64,000 bases of DNA from Candidatus Nitronauta litoralis (GCA_015698285.1 CP048685.1:1-64000), one strand, 5' to 3'. Positions 17,886 through 26,791 are shown, counted from the first letter of the stretch. Notes: generated by a model not told the origin, from the letters alone. Translations and numbers: made by a program.

Positions 17886-18794
17886 TCACGCCCGCTTCTT
17901 GGTTCGGCGCTTGCTTTCCCAATACACCAGAAAAACACTCGCGATAAAAATGGAGGAATAGGTTCCGACTGCGACCCCAACCAACAGGGTTAGGGAAAAA
18001 TCATGGATGATTTCCCCTCCAAGAACAAACAGAGCGATAACCACCAGCAAGGTGGTGCCGGAAGTGAGCAGGGTCCGGCTGAGCGTCTGGTTTACACTGA
18101 GATTGATCATATTCTCCAGAGTTTCCTTGCCCTGTCGCCGCGTGTTCTCACGGATACGGTCGAACACCACAATGGTATCGTTCAGGGAATAACCGATGAG
18201 TGTCAGGAACCCTGCAACCACCACCAGGGTAAACTCAATGTTCAGGATCGAGAATACACCCATGGTGATCATGACATCGTGCATCAACGCCAATACAGCG
18301 GCAATCGCAAACTGAAACTCAAAACGCCAGGAAATATAAATCAGGATACCGGCAATGGCGTAGACAATTGATAGCAGCGCTTTCTCCCTCAAATCAGCTC
18401 CTACTTTAGGGCCAACGAGTTCCACGCGATCCACAATAATGTCATCTTCGGACCCGCCTTTAAGGAGCGCGTCTTTGATTCGGCTTCCCACTTCCTTAAG
18501 CTCGCTGGAAGATGTGGCGGTTCGGATCAGAATTTCATTTTTCGAACCAAATTCCTGGATAGTGGAGTCACCAAGACCAATCTCTTTCAATCCGGTACGG
18601 ATTGAATCAACGGAGGGCGCTGATTTAAATCTCAGTTGAACAAGCGTCCCACCAGCGAAATCGATACCGTAACTGAGGCCTCCTTGGAAAGCAATCGAAA
18701 CCAGGCTGATAACGATCAACAGGCCGGAAATGCCCAAGGCAAGTTTGCGCTTGCCCATAAAATCAATTTTGCTGGTCTCTTTAAATATTTCCAT
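17886..18794 (-). CDS. secF: protein translocase subunit SecF
   Basis: A 302-residue inner-membrane protein with six transmembrane segments: one at about 17-37, a periplasmic domain, then five from about 135 on. The family signature GIDFAGG follows TM1, and the conserved region SLNDTIVVFDRIREN is present. With SecD it uses the proton gradient to help pull exported proteins to the periplasm. It ends the yajC-secD-secF cluster, 35 bases after secD. Length is normal. Confidence 0.97.
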   Translation of the reverse strand: MEIFKETSKIDFMGKRKLALGISGLLIVISLVSIAFQGGLSYGIDFAGGTLVQLRFKSAPSVDSIRTGLKEIGLGDSTIQEFGSKNEILIRTATSSSELKEVGSRIKDALLKGGSEDDIIVDRVELVGPKVGADLREKALLSIVYAIAGILIYISWRFEFQFAIAAVLALMHDVMITMGVFSILNIEFTLVVVAGFLTLIGYSLNDTIVVFDRIRENTRRQGKETLENMINLSVNQTLSRTLLTSGTTLLVVIALFVLGGEIIHDFSLTLLVGVAVGTYSSIFIASVFLVYWESKRRTKKRA

Positions 18795-18829
18795 GAATGC
18801 TTTTAGCTTCCGTTAAGTTTTACCGTGAC

Positions 18830-20392
18830 TCAGATACTGAGCTTTTCCAGTTTCCTGCGGGCTTGCACCGAATCGAAAACCACATGGCTGACAAAAACAG
18901 CGGTGAACATGCTGGCCAGGATGCCAATACAAAGCGTGATCGCAAAACCCTTGATCGGCCCGGTTCCAAACTGAAATAAAACGATAGCAGCAATGAACGT
19001 CGTGACGTTGGCATCGACAATTGTTCGAAACGCTTTTTCAAACCCAGCTTCGATCGCGGCCCTCACCGTTTTACCAATTTTAATTTCCTCTCGAATGCGT
19101 TCGAACACTAATACGTTCGCATCGATGGCCATACCCACTGTGAGCAGGATTCCCGCAATACCCGGTAAGGTCAGCGAAGCCCTGAAGTAGGCCAGTGCTC
19201 CCAACAGCAATACGATATTCAGGAACAAGGCCATCACCGCAACCATTCCAGATAGACGGTAATAAATTACGATGAAGATCAGGACGGCGACGAATCCCGC
19301 AAGAACAGATTTCACACCGGCCTTTACGGAGTCACTACCCAGCGAGGCCCCAACCGTCCGGTTTTCCAGGATTTTAACAGGAGCCGGCAAGGCACCGGCA
19401 CGTAGCGCAATCGCAAGATTACGTGCCTCAGCAGTGGAGAAAGATCCCGTGACCTGGGCCTGGCCTCCGGCAATCGCTTCCTGAATAACCGGCGCGCTGT
19501 AAACATTCTCATCGAGAACAATGGCCAACCGTCTTTTCACATTTTTAGAAGTGATGTCGTAGAACAACTGGGAACCGATACTGTCAAACGTCAGTGACAC
19601 GTACGGCATATTGTTTGAACTGTCAAAACGCACATCCGCGTTGGTGAGCATTTCCCCGGTCAGTTCAGCTCGCTTTTTAACGACAATCGGGTCGCCATCA
19701 CCTTTAATTACTTCTCCCGTTTTTGGATCTATATTCCGCTCGTACAGCACTTCACTGTCAGGAGGAAGGCCACCTGAGGTTGCAGCATCGGGACTGACCA
19801 GTTCATTGACTAATCTGAATTCCAGACGCGCCGTTTTTCCGATGAGTTCTATTGCAACTTTGGGGTCCTTGATTCCCGGTAACTGGACCAGAATCCGACG
19901 TTCCCCCTGAATCTGGATGGAAGGCTCGGCTACGCCAAATTCGTCGACCCTGTTTCTAATAATCTCCAGTGCCTGGGACACCGCATTTTGCTTGATGAAT
20001 TCACGTTCATCATTTTTCAGTTCGTAAATTGCCTCGAGCCCGTCACTTGATATTTCAACCTTGGTTAAGCCTGGATAGGTCCGCATACGGTCTTCTGTTC
20101 CTGCCATATCTGAGGCATCGACCAAAAGAATTTTAAGACGTGCGGTCTCTTGATCCACCTTCAGGCGGTCCACTTCAATCGCGTCATCCTCAAGAGCTTT
20201 TTTAATATCGTTGGCACGACGCTCCAGGCCCGCTTCCACAGCCTTTTCAGTCTGCACCTCCAAAACCAGATGCATCCCGCCTCTAAGATCCAGGCCCAGA
20301 TTAATTTTGTCCTTAAGAGGCCAGGCCAAATAGACGGACCCCAGCACAACAAGAAGAATAAGGGGAATTTTCCAACGGAGATTACGGTGCAT
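18830..20392 (-). CDS. secD: protein translocase subunit SecD
   Basis: This 520-residue integral membrane protein has an N-terminal TM segment (about 8-25), the signature GLDLRGGMH, a large periplasmic P1 region, and five TM segments from about 345 on, including ANVLVFERIREE. It partners with SecF in proton-driven protein export. It starts 10 bases after the yajC stop, so the three genes form one operon in the usual order. Length is typical of the shorter SecD type. Confidence 0.97.
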   Translation of the reverse strand: MHRNLRWKIPLILLVVLGSVYLAWPLKDKINLGLDLRGGMHLVLEVQTEKAVEAGLERRANDIKKALEDDAIEVDRLKVDQETARLKILLVDASDMAGTEDRMRTYPGLTKVEISSDGLEAIYELKNDEREFIKQNAVSQALEIIRNRVDEFGVAEPSIQIQGERRILVQLPGIKDPKVAIELIGKTARLEFRLVNELVSPDAATSGGLPPDSEVLYERNIDPKTGEVIKGDGDPIVVKKRAELTGEMLTNADVRFDSSNNMPYVSLTFDSIGSQLFYDITSKNVKRRLAIVLDENVYSAPVIQEAIAGGQAQVTGSFSTAEARNLAIALRAGALPAPVKILENRTVGASLGSDSVKAGVKSVLAGFVAVLIFIVIYYRLSGMVAVMALFLNIVLLLGALAYFRASLTLPGIAGILLTVGMAIDANVLVFERIREEIKIGKTVRAAIEAGFEKAFRTIVDANVTTFIAAIVLFQFGTGPIKGFAITLCIGILASMFTAVFVSHVVFDSVQARRKLEKLSI

Positions 20393-20402
20393 CTACCAGT
20401 GC

Positions 20403-20750
20403 CTAGCTTTCATTTCCATTACGTGTGGTGCCGATGGAGGAGCGGTTGATTTTGATACGGACGTTCTCCGCAATTTGAAGGGTGACAACATCTTCTTTTA
20501 GTTTCTTAATTGTGCCGTGTATCCCGCTCAGGGTGACCACATTATCGCCCTCTTTTAAATCATCCAGCATCTTGCGGGTTTGCTGTTGCTTTTTCTGCTG
20601 GGGTCGAATCAACATGAACCAGAAAATCAGGAACATGAAAATCACTGGCGGTAACAACGCCAGCAAACTGCCCTGACTCTGGGCCTGACCGTCCGCGGGT
20701 GGCGGTGGAGCCATACCCACTATTTCCTGAATCCACACAAATGACTGCAC
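20403..20750 (-). CDS. yajC: preprotein translocase accessory subunit YajC
   Basis: A 115-residue protein with one transmembrane helix (about 33-50, ending FMLIRPQQKK) and a small cytoplasmic domain with the typical GDNVVTLSGIHGTI motif. It associates with SecDF. The frame opens with GTG at 20750; an ATG at 20714 follows an AGGAAA site and could be the real start, but the longer N-terminus resembles many YajC proteins. Confidence 0.95.
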   Translation of the reverse strand: MQSFVWIQEIVGMAPPPPADGQAQSQGSLLALLPPVIFMFLIFWFMLIRPQQKKQQQTRKMLDDLKEGDNVVTLSGIHGTIKKLKEDVVTLQIAENVRIKINRSSIGTTRNGNES

Positions 20751-20925
20751 GGTTACTCGATCTGTAAAAAGTTAATGGTTTTGGAGTGAAATCAATGAGT
20801 TAAAACATAGCCATGGGCTGGTGTGAAAGCTCTGCTTATATCAAATCCCTTATCATTTGTCCAATTGAAAAGATTCCGGGGGTAAAGCCTTCGAACCTGG
20901 TAGTAGCGGCCCATTCCCTTCCCAA

Positions 20926-21465
20926 TCAATAAAATGCACTTGGTATATTCTCCTCGCCCGTCAATTTAATGTAAAGCTGGTGAAACTGCGCCGTATTTAA
21001 ACTGGGATCCCGCAAACTCTCAAGTTCTTCCGGAGTGATCGGAATTAAAGACTTTTCATCCCAGGCGGAAGTGCCTACCGCAGCGTAATTGGGCGGATTC
21101 AATCGCTGGACAACAAGCATGGTGATCCCATCATTTCTCTCTATAGCCAGATCGATTAACCAGCGGGCATCTTCAGCACTGATTCCATTACCGATAGCAA
21201 TATTTTGAGGTGGATGGCCACCCTTGGGCCGCCAGTATTGAATTGTTCTCCTCAAAACCTTGACCGGCCTGTCCTTTAGAAACTGTCGTATTTCTTTATT
21301 ATGTTTTTTCTGCTTATGTGCCAGCCACATTTCGATAGTGCAAATGGTGGACTTGGAGGTATCGCATGACTTACTGGCAAAAGCAGGGCCCACCAAAACT
21401 AAAGACCCAATCAGCCCAAAAACAATCAAAACCAATAAAAACAATGAGTTGTTCGCTTTTTTCAT
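20926..21465 (-). CDS. secreted hypothetical protein
   Basis: This 179-residue protein begins with a clear Sec signal peptide (hydrophobic residues about 8-28, cleavage near AFA-SK). The mature part has two cysteines near its start (CDTSKSTIC), probably a disulfide, and no known domain. It is likely periplasmic. A good AAAGGAA ribosome site precedes ATG at 21465. It stands alone between the sec operon and the yjfB-like gene. Function unknown. Confidence 0.75.
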   Translation of the reverse strand: MKKANNSLFLLVLIVFGLIGSLVLVGPAFASKSCDTSKSTICTIEMWLAHKQKKHNKEIRQFLKDRPVKVLRRTIQYWRPKGGHPPQNIAIGNGISAEDARWLIDLAIERNDGITMLVVQRLNPPNYAAVGTSAWDEKSLIPITPEELESLRDPSLNTAQFHQLYIKLTGEENIPSAFY

Positions 21466-21569
21466 TCAACTAATTCCTTTGCAAAATCTTGTTTTAATTG
21501 CATTTTATCGCAATAAGACCGGGGAGTGTCAAGATAACGTTTATTCCAAAAATTATTTCACCCCAGGCT

Positions 21570-21596
21570 AAACTTTTTCAATATTTATCCGATAAG
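21570..21596 (+). promoter_or_regulatory. sigma-28 (FliA)-type promoter
   Basis: TAAACTTT (21570-21577), 11 bases, then TCCGATAA (21589-21596) match the flagellar sigma-28 consensus TAAAGTTT-N11-GCCGATAA at all but one base of each box. It lies about 60 bases before the yjfB-like gene, which belongs to a family linked to motility. Confidence 0.8.
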
Positions 21597-21613
21597 ACGA
21601 TCAGGTACTTGTT

Positions 21614-21633
21614 TATCCACGGGAGGGGATAAC
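21614..21633 (+). promoter_or_regulatory. leader hairpin before the yjfB-like gene
   Basis: TTATCC and GGATAA form a six-pair stem around an eight-base GA-rich loop in the short leader between the sigma-28 promoter and the ribosome site (GGGAGG at 21640-21645). It may stabilise the transcript or influence translation; nothing more can be seen. Confidence 0.4.
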
Positions 21634-21653
21634 TTTGAAGGGAGGACATTGTT

Positions 21654-21839
21654 ATGACTGACCCCGTAGTCAGTTCAACCGCAGCCAACGCGTCTGCAGG
21701 AAACCAGCTTTCCATTGCGGGTGCCAAGACAGCAAACGACGTTCAAAAGCAGGAAGGTGAAAATGTCGCTAAACTGCTCGAAACAGCCGTGAGCACTCCG
21801 CAGAGTGCACCCGGGCAGCAGGTTGACGTAACCGCCTGA
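21654..21839 (+). CDS. YjfB-like small putative motility protein
   Basis: A 61-residue peptide whose layout fits the YjfB putative motility family: a short N-terminal region, a helix of the form A..T..DVQKQEGENVAKLLE, and a C-terminal GQQVDVTA tail. It has a strong GGGAGG ribosome site, its own sigma-28-type promoter and an intrinsic terminator, so it is a single-gene transcript likely expressed with late flagellar genes. No signal peptide. The family's biochemical role is not known. Confidence 0.75.
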   Translation: MTDPVVSSTAANASAGNQLSIAGAKTANDVQKQEGENVAKLLETAVSTPQSAPGQQVDVTA

Positions 21840-21852
21840 AGAAATATAAAAC

Positions 21853-21890
21853 AAGCCGGCGGGGATAAAAAACCCCCTGCCGGCTTTTTT
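21853..21890 (+). terminator. intrinsic terminator
   Basis: A GC-rich stem (AAGCCGGC-GGGG with its complement) is followed by six T. It ends the yjfB-like transcript and, read on the minus strand, could also stop the operon whose last gene ends at 21899. Confidence 0.9.
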
Positions 21891-21898
21891 AATTTTTA

Positions 21899-22432
21899 TC
21901 AAAGATTATTTAACTTAGAGCAGGTTTCCTCAACCTGTTCTGCACTTAACACCGGGTTCTGATTCTTTCTGATTGCGCTCAACAGGCCATCGAATAGCAC
22001 CACCTCAGGCCCCCGCTCCCCTTGCAACCGCGCATTCACAATCACCACAAGATTGAATAGGGGAACTCCGGGCAGTATCTCCTCCAGAGAATTAATCCTT
22101 TTCCTGTTCCGCCACACCGGATTGTGCAAGGCCATTTCTTTTCCCAATCCTTTACGCGGCCACTCCCTTGAATTTATCCTGCAAATAAGAGCTCCTGGTT
22201 CTGTCACTTCAAGAATAATAAAAACCCCGAACCTGGACACGACCGCGTGATCAATACGATCCATCCCTTCACCCCGCATTCGGATAATCCCGCTGATAAC
22301 CTTGTAATCACCTCCAAGTCCATTCAATAAACCCCGCACAGCTTCCGGCGGGCGCATCCTGCTTCCCTTAAAAAAGAAAAACCAGACACCCACTCCCACA
22401 GCTAATAAAACGAGCAGTGAAACAGGATCCAT
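21899..22432 (-). CDS. membrane-anchored NERD-domain-like protein
   Basis: This 177-residue protein has one N-terminal transmembrane helix (about 4-21) and then a NERD (nuclease-related) fold: MDRIDHAVVSRFGVFIILEV, a W-P-R strand and the VVIVNARLQ strand. In canonical NERD domains the acidic/E.K nuclease signature is complete; here the lysine position reads T (EVT), so catalysis is doubtful. It is the last gene of the flavoprotein operon, starting two bases after the preceding stop. Its role there is unknown. Confidence 0.65.
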   Translation of the reverse strand: MDPVSLLVLLAVGVGVWFFFFKGSRMRPPEAVRGLLNGLGGDYKVISGIIRMRGEGMDRIDHAVVSRFGVFIILEVTEPGALICRINSREWPRKGLGKEMALHNPVWRNRKRINSLEEILPGVPLFNLVVIVNARLQGERGPEVVLFDGLLSAIRKNQNPVLSAEQVEETCSKLNNL

Positions 22433-22434
22433 AT

Positions 22435-22728
22435 TCAGTTTTTCTGCAGGTCTTCGAGAAGATCCGCCATCTCACTGAGTTGCTGGCAAAAACCGGGGGG
22501 TTCCTGTGAAGTTGGAAGCTCAGGAAAATACTGTTTCAGCTGGTGGTGCTCACTCAGTACCGCCCAATGACGACCATCACCGGAAAATTCGTCTGTGCGT
22601 TCCAGCTTTCCATCGCGAATTCCATCGACTAGGGAGCGGGTCAACCATTCGCCGAGTGAAGTCTCTCCACGGCGCACCAGAACTTTTTGAACAATTATTG
22701 ATTTTTTATCAGATGTTTGAAGGATCAT
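22435..22728 (-). CDS. small protein, possibly GYF_2-like
   Basis: A 97-residue soluble protein. The segment LVDGIRDGKLERTDEFS followed by GDGRHWAVL and a short HHQLKQYF helix recalls small GYF_2-type or similar adaptor domains, but the match is weak. It sits 26 bases after the flavoprotein gene and two bases before the NERD-like gene, so it is cotranscribed. No catalytic residues stand out. Confidence 0.6.
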   Translation of the reverse strand: MILQTSDKKSIIVQKVLVRRGETSLGEWLTRSLVDGIRDGKLERTDEFSGDGRHWAVLSEHHQLKQYFPELPTSQEPPGFCQQLSEMADLLEDLQKN

Positions 22729-22754
22729 GAGAATGGGAACTTTTTGGGATGGGG

Positions 22755-24440
22755 TTAACGTGCGGAGAAGGGATCGGGAGGTTCAAAAGAAGAGCCTCCG
22801 GCAGAACCCTGTTGGGAAAAAGAATCGTCACCGGGCTTTTCCAAAGGTGCCTGTTTCAGCTCAAACTTCATGCCTGAAACCGTTGGGTATAGCTGGGGCG
22901 CCTTTTGTTGGGACAATCCCGAAACAGTTTCGCGTTCCTTGCGAAATCGGGAAAGTGCAGACAAGGTAACGGGGCCTCTATCTTTTATATTGCTGATTAT
23001 CGACTCACCGGCCCGGCGACCAAATACGATGATATCAAGAAGTGAATTGCCCATCAACCGGTTGGTTCCGTGCAGTCCCCCGGTCACTTCCCCCGCAGCC
23101 CAGAGGCCCTCGCGTTCGGTCCGGGCTTCCTGGTCAATGGCCACACCACCATTCTGGTAATGCAGGGTGGGGTATACCAATAACGGTTGGGTCGAGGGGT
23201 CAATTCCATATTTTTTGAAACGATGGATCATGCCGGGGAATTGACGGGCCAGCGTACCTTCCCCCTGCCTCTTGTCAATAAGAGGGGTATCCAGCCAGAC
23301 CCCTTGTCGCCCGGCAGGTGTCGTCACTCCCCGTCCTTCACTCACTTCCCTGATTATTGCCGCCGCCACCCGGTCACGATAAGACAACTCATCTATGAAA
23401 CGTTTCCCCTCAGCATTCAGCAATTGCGCTCCCATGGACCGGGCTGACTCAGTCACCAATTGCCCAGCAATGGCTTCCGGAAAAACAGAACCGGTGGGAT
23501 GATACTGAAAGCTGTCCAGATGCACCAGCGAACACCCCTGCCTCCAGGCAAGAACCAGACCATCTCCCGTTGCTCCAAGGTGATTACTTGTTGCAAACCC
23601 CTGCAAACGGAGCTGACCGCTACCACCGGTAGCCAGCAACACCGCCCGCGCCGAAACCGTAACCAGTTCTTTGGCTTCTGAATTCCACAATACAGCACCC
23701 GTTACGCGACCTTCACCGTCATCGCACAGCTCCACTGCAGAATGGCCCTCCAGCAGTTGCGCAGGACCATGGAACACGGCGTCGCGCAAAACCCGCATGA
23801 TTTCGAGGCCGGTGACATCCTGACAGGAAAGCACCCTCGGAGTAGATGTTCCCCCACCGGGTTTAAGCTCATAGCCTTTCTCGGTCCTCCCAAAATGAAC
23901 CCCAAGCTGCGTCAACCAATCAATAGCAGGTCGGGCCTCTTCAACCAGAAGTCGAACCAACTCGGGGACATTTTTCCCATGTCCACCCACAACGGTATCT
24001 GCATAATGCCGACGAGGAGAATCATTTGATCCCACCGCAGCCTGTATCCCGCCTTCCGCCATGAGGGTATTGGCATCTCCTATTCGAAGTTTGGTGGCAA
24101 CGGTCACTTGCAATCCTGAGTTCTGCAAGGTCAACGCAGCGGCCAATCCAGCCCCCCCACCTCCGACAACCAGTACGTCTGTTTCGAGAGTTGGTGATGG
24201 TTCAAACACGGCGGGTAGTGGACTGTCCGCCTCCAGTAATTCAGCAATTTCGGACAGACATTTCAATTTTCCAGCCTGAGGTCCAACTTGAACTAATCTT
24301 TCTAATCCCTTGAAATCAGGATGAAAATTCTCAAGCAATGTGCTCGCCTTGGAGTCGTCCATTTTTGGAGCAGACTCATCCAAACGCTGCCTGCGAGTGG
24401 CTTCAATCTGCCTCAATTGATCTCCCGCCCAATCCATCAT
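22755..24440 (-). CDS. fumarate reductase/succinate dehydrogenase-like flavoprotein subunit
   Basis: The frame opens at 24539, but the ATG at 24440 overlaps the upstream stop as ATGA and has a GGAGG site, so I take it as the start (561 residues). An FAD Rossmann motif (VLVVGGGGAGLAAALTLQ) is preceded by a helical region of about 90 residues. The substrate motif HPTG, the RFIDELSYRD stretch and the GLYAAGEV-like segment near AAGEVTGGLHGTNRL are those of the FrdA/SdhA/NadB family. HYQNGG replaces the usual HYTMGG. It probably interconverts succinate and fumarate or a related dicarboxylate with the Fe-S subunit encoded upstream. Confidence 0.88.
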   Translation of the reverse strand: MMDWAGDQLRQIEATRRQRLDESAPKMDDSKASTLLENFHPDFKGLERLVQVGPQAGKLKCLSEIAELLEADSPLPAVFEPSPTLETDVLVVGGGGAGLAAALTLQNSGLQVTVATKLRIGDANTLMAEGGIQAAVGSNDSPRRHYADTVVGGHGKNVPELVRLLVEEARPAIDWLTQLGVHFGRTEKGYELKPGGGTSTPRVLSCQDVTGLEIMRVLRDAVFHGPAQLLEGHSAVELCDDGEGRVTGAVLWNSEAKELVTVSARAVLLATGGSGQLRLQGFATSNHLGATGDGLVLAWRQGCSLVHLDSFQYHPTGSVFPEAIAGQLVTESARSMGAQLLNAEGKRFIDELSYRDRVAAAIIREVSEGRGVTTPAGRQGVWLDTPLIDKRQGEGTLARQFPGMIHRFKKYGIDPSTQPLLVYPTLHYQNGGVAIDQEARTEREGLWAAGEVTGGLHGTNRLMGNSLLDIIVFGRRAGESIISNIKDRGPVTLSALSRFRKERETVSGLSQQKAPQLYPTVSGMKFELKQAPLEKPGDDSFSQQGSAGGSSFEPPDPFSAR

Positions 24441-25129
24441 TCCTTCGAATCCTCCAATGAATTCAGCGATTCCTGGGTCCGAAATTGGCGGGCACGCTCC
24501 AGACGTTGCTCCAGTGTCCCTTCCATCAAATAACCCCATTCGCGTTCAGCCTCACCCTCTGGTTCTTCCTGAGGTGTCATGTTGGGCAGACTTTGCCCGA
24601 GAGAACGCCGGACCCACATGCCCATCTGATGTGGCTCGACTTTATCTTCACACACTGCCCGGCAAAGCCCGCAGTGGATACAGGTTGTGAAATCCTGCGC
24701 CACCTGTTCAACCTCCCCTTTTTGCATTCGAAGCACCGAGTCCATAACAGGAATATCCATCGGACAGGCATAGGTGCAACTTTCGCATTTGGTGCAACGG
24801 TCAAGAGTGGGATAGGCCTCCCGGAGTTTGGCCGCATCCGGCTCTTTTACCGGAGGTTTGGTTGGTATCGGATCAACCGGGAATGGGAACACCTGCATAC
24901 CTTCTTCCACCTGATGAAGGCAAGCCAGTTCTGTTCCTCCCTTGCGGCCATCAGGGTAGCGGACGGAAACAGTACAGGCCCCACACACCCCGCCAAGACA
25001 ACCGGTCATTACTTCGCTCGCCATACCGGCCTGCCATAGGGCATGGACAATGGTCTGCCCCTCCCTGGCCTCCATGGGTTTTCCGGCGACGGTGATTTGG
25101 ACAGTTTTGGTTTCGGGGTTATTTTTCAT
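24437..25129 (-). CDS. iron-sulfur subunit, 2Fe-2S plus two 4Fe-4S
   Basis: A 230-residue electron-transfer subunit. An N-terminal plant-type [2Fe-2S] domain has cysteines 44, 49, 52 and 70, with spacing (CLGGVCGAC) closer to molybdo-hydroxylase small subunits than to classical SdhB. Two CxxCxxCxxxC motifs follow (C112-C122 and C150-C160), each expected to bind [4Fe-4S]. Its stop overlaps the flavoprotein start as ATGA, so the two are translationally coupled. No membrane anchor gene (SdhC/D type) is nearby, suggesting a soluble complex or another redox partner. Confidence 0.88.
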   Translation of the reverse strand: MKNNPETKTVQITVAGKPMEAREGQTIVHALWQAGMASEVMTGCLGGVCGACTVSVRYPDGRKGGTELACLHQVEEGMQVFPFPVDPIPTKPPVKEPDAAKLREAYPTLDRCTKCESCTYACPMDIPVMDSVLRMQKGEVEQVAQDFTTCIHCGLCRAVCEDKVEPHQMGMWVRRSLGQSLPNMTPQEEPEGEAEREWGYLMEGTLEQRLERARQFRTQESLNSLEDSKE

Positions 25130-25269
25130 GGTAAGAAATTGAGGGAAATTCAGTTTATCAAGGGCATGTTAAAACAACACCGGGAATTTCACAATGAAAC
25201 AGGGTGCGCGTTGTCCCCCCTGCCCTTTTATGCTAGATTACAAGCGTTTATTAATAAGAGAGAATTGCT

Positions 25270-26025
25270 ATGTCTGGTCATTCCAAGTGGTCCACAATCA
25301 AGCACAAGAAAGCCGCAACAGACGCCAAGCGCGGTAAAATTTTCACCAAACTCATCAAGGAAATTACAGTCGCCGCTCGGCTGGGTGGCGGAGATCCTGA
25401 GGGAAATCCACGGTTGCGGCAGGCTCTGGCAACAGCAAAAGCTGCCAATATGCCGGGAGAAAACACCAACCGTGCCATCAAAAAAGGCACTGGTGAACTT
25501 GAAGGGGTCAATTACGAGGAAATCACATATGAAGGGTACGGACCCGGCGGTGTGGCCATCCTTATCGAGACGGTGACGGATAACAAAAACCGGACAGTCG
25601 GTGAAATCCGCGCCATTCTGGGAAAAAACGGTGGCAGCATGGGAGAAAACGGCTGTGTTGCCTGGATCTTCGAAAAAAAGGGGTTCTTTGTGGTGCCTGC
25701 CGAAGGCAAAACTGAAGACGAAATGATGGAAGTAGTGCTGGATGCCGGAGCGGAAGATTTACAGGTGGTCGACGATGTGTTTGAAATCACCTGTCCCTTG
25801 GAAAGCTTTGACCTTGTGCATAAGGCGCTTGAACAACAGGGCCTCAAAATGACAACTGCAGAACTAACTGCGCTTCCCAAAAACACAACTCCCGTAGACG
25901 AGGCAGCAGCACGGTCCAACCTCAAACTACTGGATCTGATCGACGATCACGACGATGTTCAAAAGGTTTATTCCAATCTGGAAATCCCGGATGATGTGAT
26001 GGCAGTACTCGAAAAAGATTCCTGA
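25270..26025 (+). CDS. yebC: YebC/PmpR family DNA-binding regulator or translation factor
   Basis: This 251-residue protein carries the typical YebC start (SGHSKWSTIKHKKAATDAKRG), the IKKGTGE segment and the NRT(V)GEIR pattern, and has the family's normal length. YebC proteins have been described both as transcriptional regulators and as factors that relieve ribosome stalling. It sits directly upstream of ruvC-ruvA-ruvB, the arrangement common in many bacteria. Cytoplasmic. Confidence 0.96.
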   Translation: MSGHSKWSTIKHKKAATDAKRGKIFTKLIKEITVAARLGGGDPEGNPRLRQALATAKAANMPGENTNRAIKKGTGELEGVNYEEITYEGYGPGGVAILIETVTDNKNRTVGEIRAILGKNGGSMGENGCVAWIFEKKGFFVVPAEGKTEDEMMEVVLDAGAEDLQVVDDVFEITCPLESFDLVHKALEQQGLKMTTAELTALPKNTTPVDEAAARSNLKLLDLIDDHDDVQKVYSNLEIPDDVMAVLEKDS

Positions 26026-26107
26026 TTTTTCCACTGATCCCCTTTTACTGTCCCTCCATCTTCCTCATCCTCTCCGCCTGTCGGAGTTCCTCCTGCGAAA
26101 TCGGCCC

Positions 26108-26626
26108 ATGTCAGATTCCTCCCCAGATCGAATACTCGGTGTCGACCCCGGAAGTCTGGCAACAGGCATTGGCATTGTCGAGGCAAAAGGGAGCAAACTA
26201 AAGCTCATTCATACCGACACAATCAAAACCAACAGTAAACAACCTTTTGCTGATCGGTTGAAGACTATCCATGAAGGCGTGCAAGCGGTGATTGAGCAAT
26301 TTGACCCGACGGCTCTCTCTCTGGAAGATATTTTCTTCGCAACCAACGCCAAATCGACTATCAAACTGGGGCAAACGCGTGGTGTAATCCTGCTGGCAGG
26401 AGCCCAATCAAATGTCGCAATCCACGAATACACTCCGCTTGAAGTAAAACAATCGATTGTCGGTTACGGTCGGGCCGATAAAAAACAGGTACAGGCGATG
26501 GTCATGCAGCTTCTGGGACTGAAATCGAAACCCGGTTCACTCGATGCTTCCGACGCACTGGCGGTGGCCATCTGCCACCTCAATAATTTTTCCACCAAAA
26601 AGAAACTGCAGCAGGCTGGAGCCTGA
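26108..26626 (+). CDS. ruvC: Holliday junction resolvase RuvC
   Basis: This 172-residue RNase H-like endonuclease has the acidic residues of the family: D in LGVDPGS near the N-terminus, E in LEDIFF, and D...SDALAVAICH near the C-terminus. It resolves Holliday junctions in complex with RuvAB. Length is normal. The upstream gene is yebC and the downstream is ruvA after a 165-base gap containing a dispersed repeat. The start has only a weak ribosome site. Confidence 0.97.
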   Translation: MSDSSPDRILGVDPGSLATGIGIVEAKGSKLKLIHTDTIKTNSKQPFADRLKTIHEGVQAVIEQFDPTALSLEDIFFATNAKSTIKLGQTRGVILLAGAQSNVAIHEYTPLEVKQSIVGYGRADKKQVQAMVMQLLGLKSKPGSLDASDALAVAICHLNNFSTKKKLQQAGA

Positions 26627-26661
26627 CAGGTTGAGAAGTTTTGCAAAAATTAAAAGCCAAG

Positions 26662-26691
26662 GCGAGATTCTTCACTTCGTTCAGAATGACA
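26662..26691 (+). repeat. dispersed palindromic repeat, copy 2
   Basis: Thirty bases with the same left arm (gcgagattcttc) and right arm (tcagaatgaca) as at 16460-16490. A second element, gtgtcaccctgagc (26707-26720) running into ttattgaa, follows 16 bases downstream and looks like a related but diverged unit. It lies between ruvC and ruvA. Confidence 0.75.
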
Positions 26692-26791
26692 GGCATGGAA
26701 TATTTTGTGTCACCCTGAGCTTATTGAAATGCGACCTCTTTATTCACGATATTTGACACATAGTTCCTGGCAGACAGAAAACTGACTCAAT

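Noticed and set aside
24441-24539. Upstream start of the flavoprotein
   Set aside because: It would overlap the Fe-S gene by about 100 bases, whereas the ATGA junction at 24440 has a good ribosome site.
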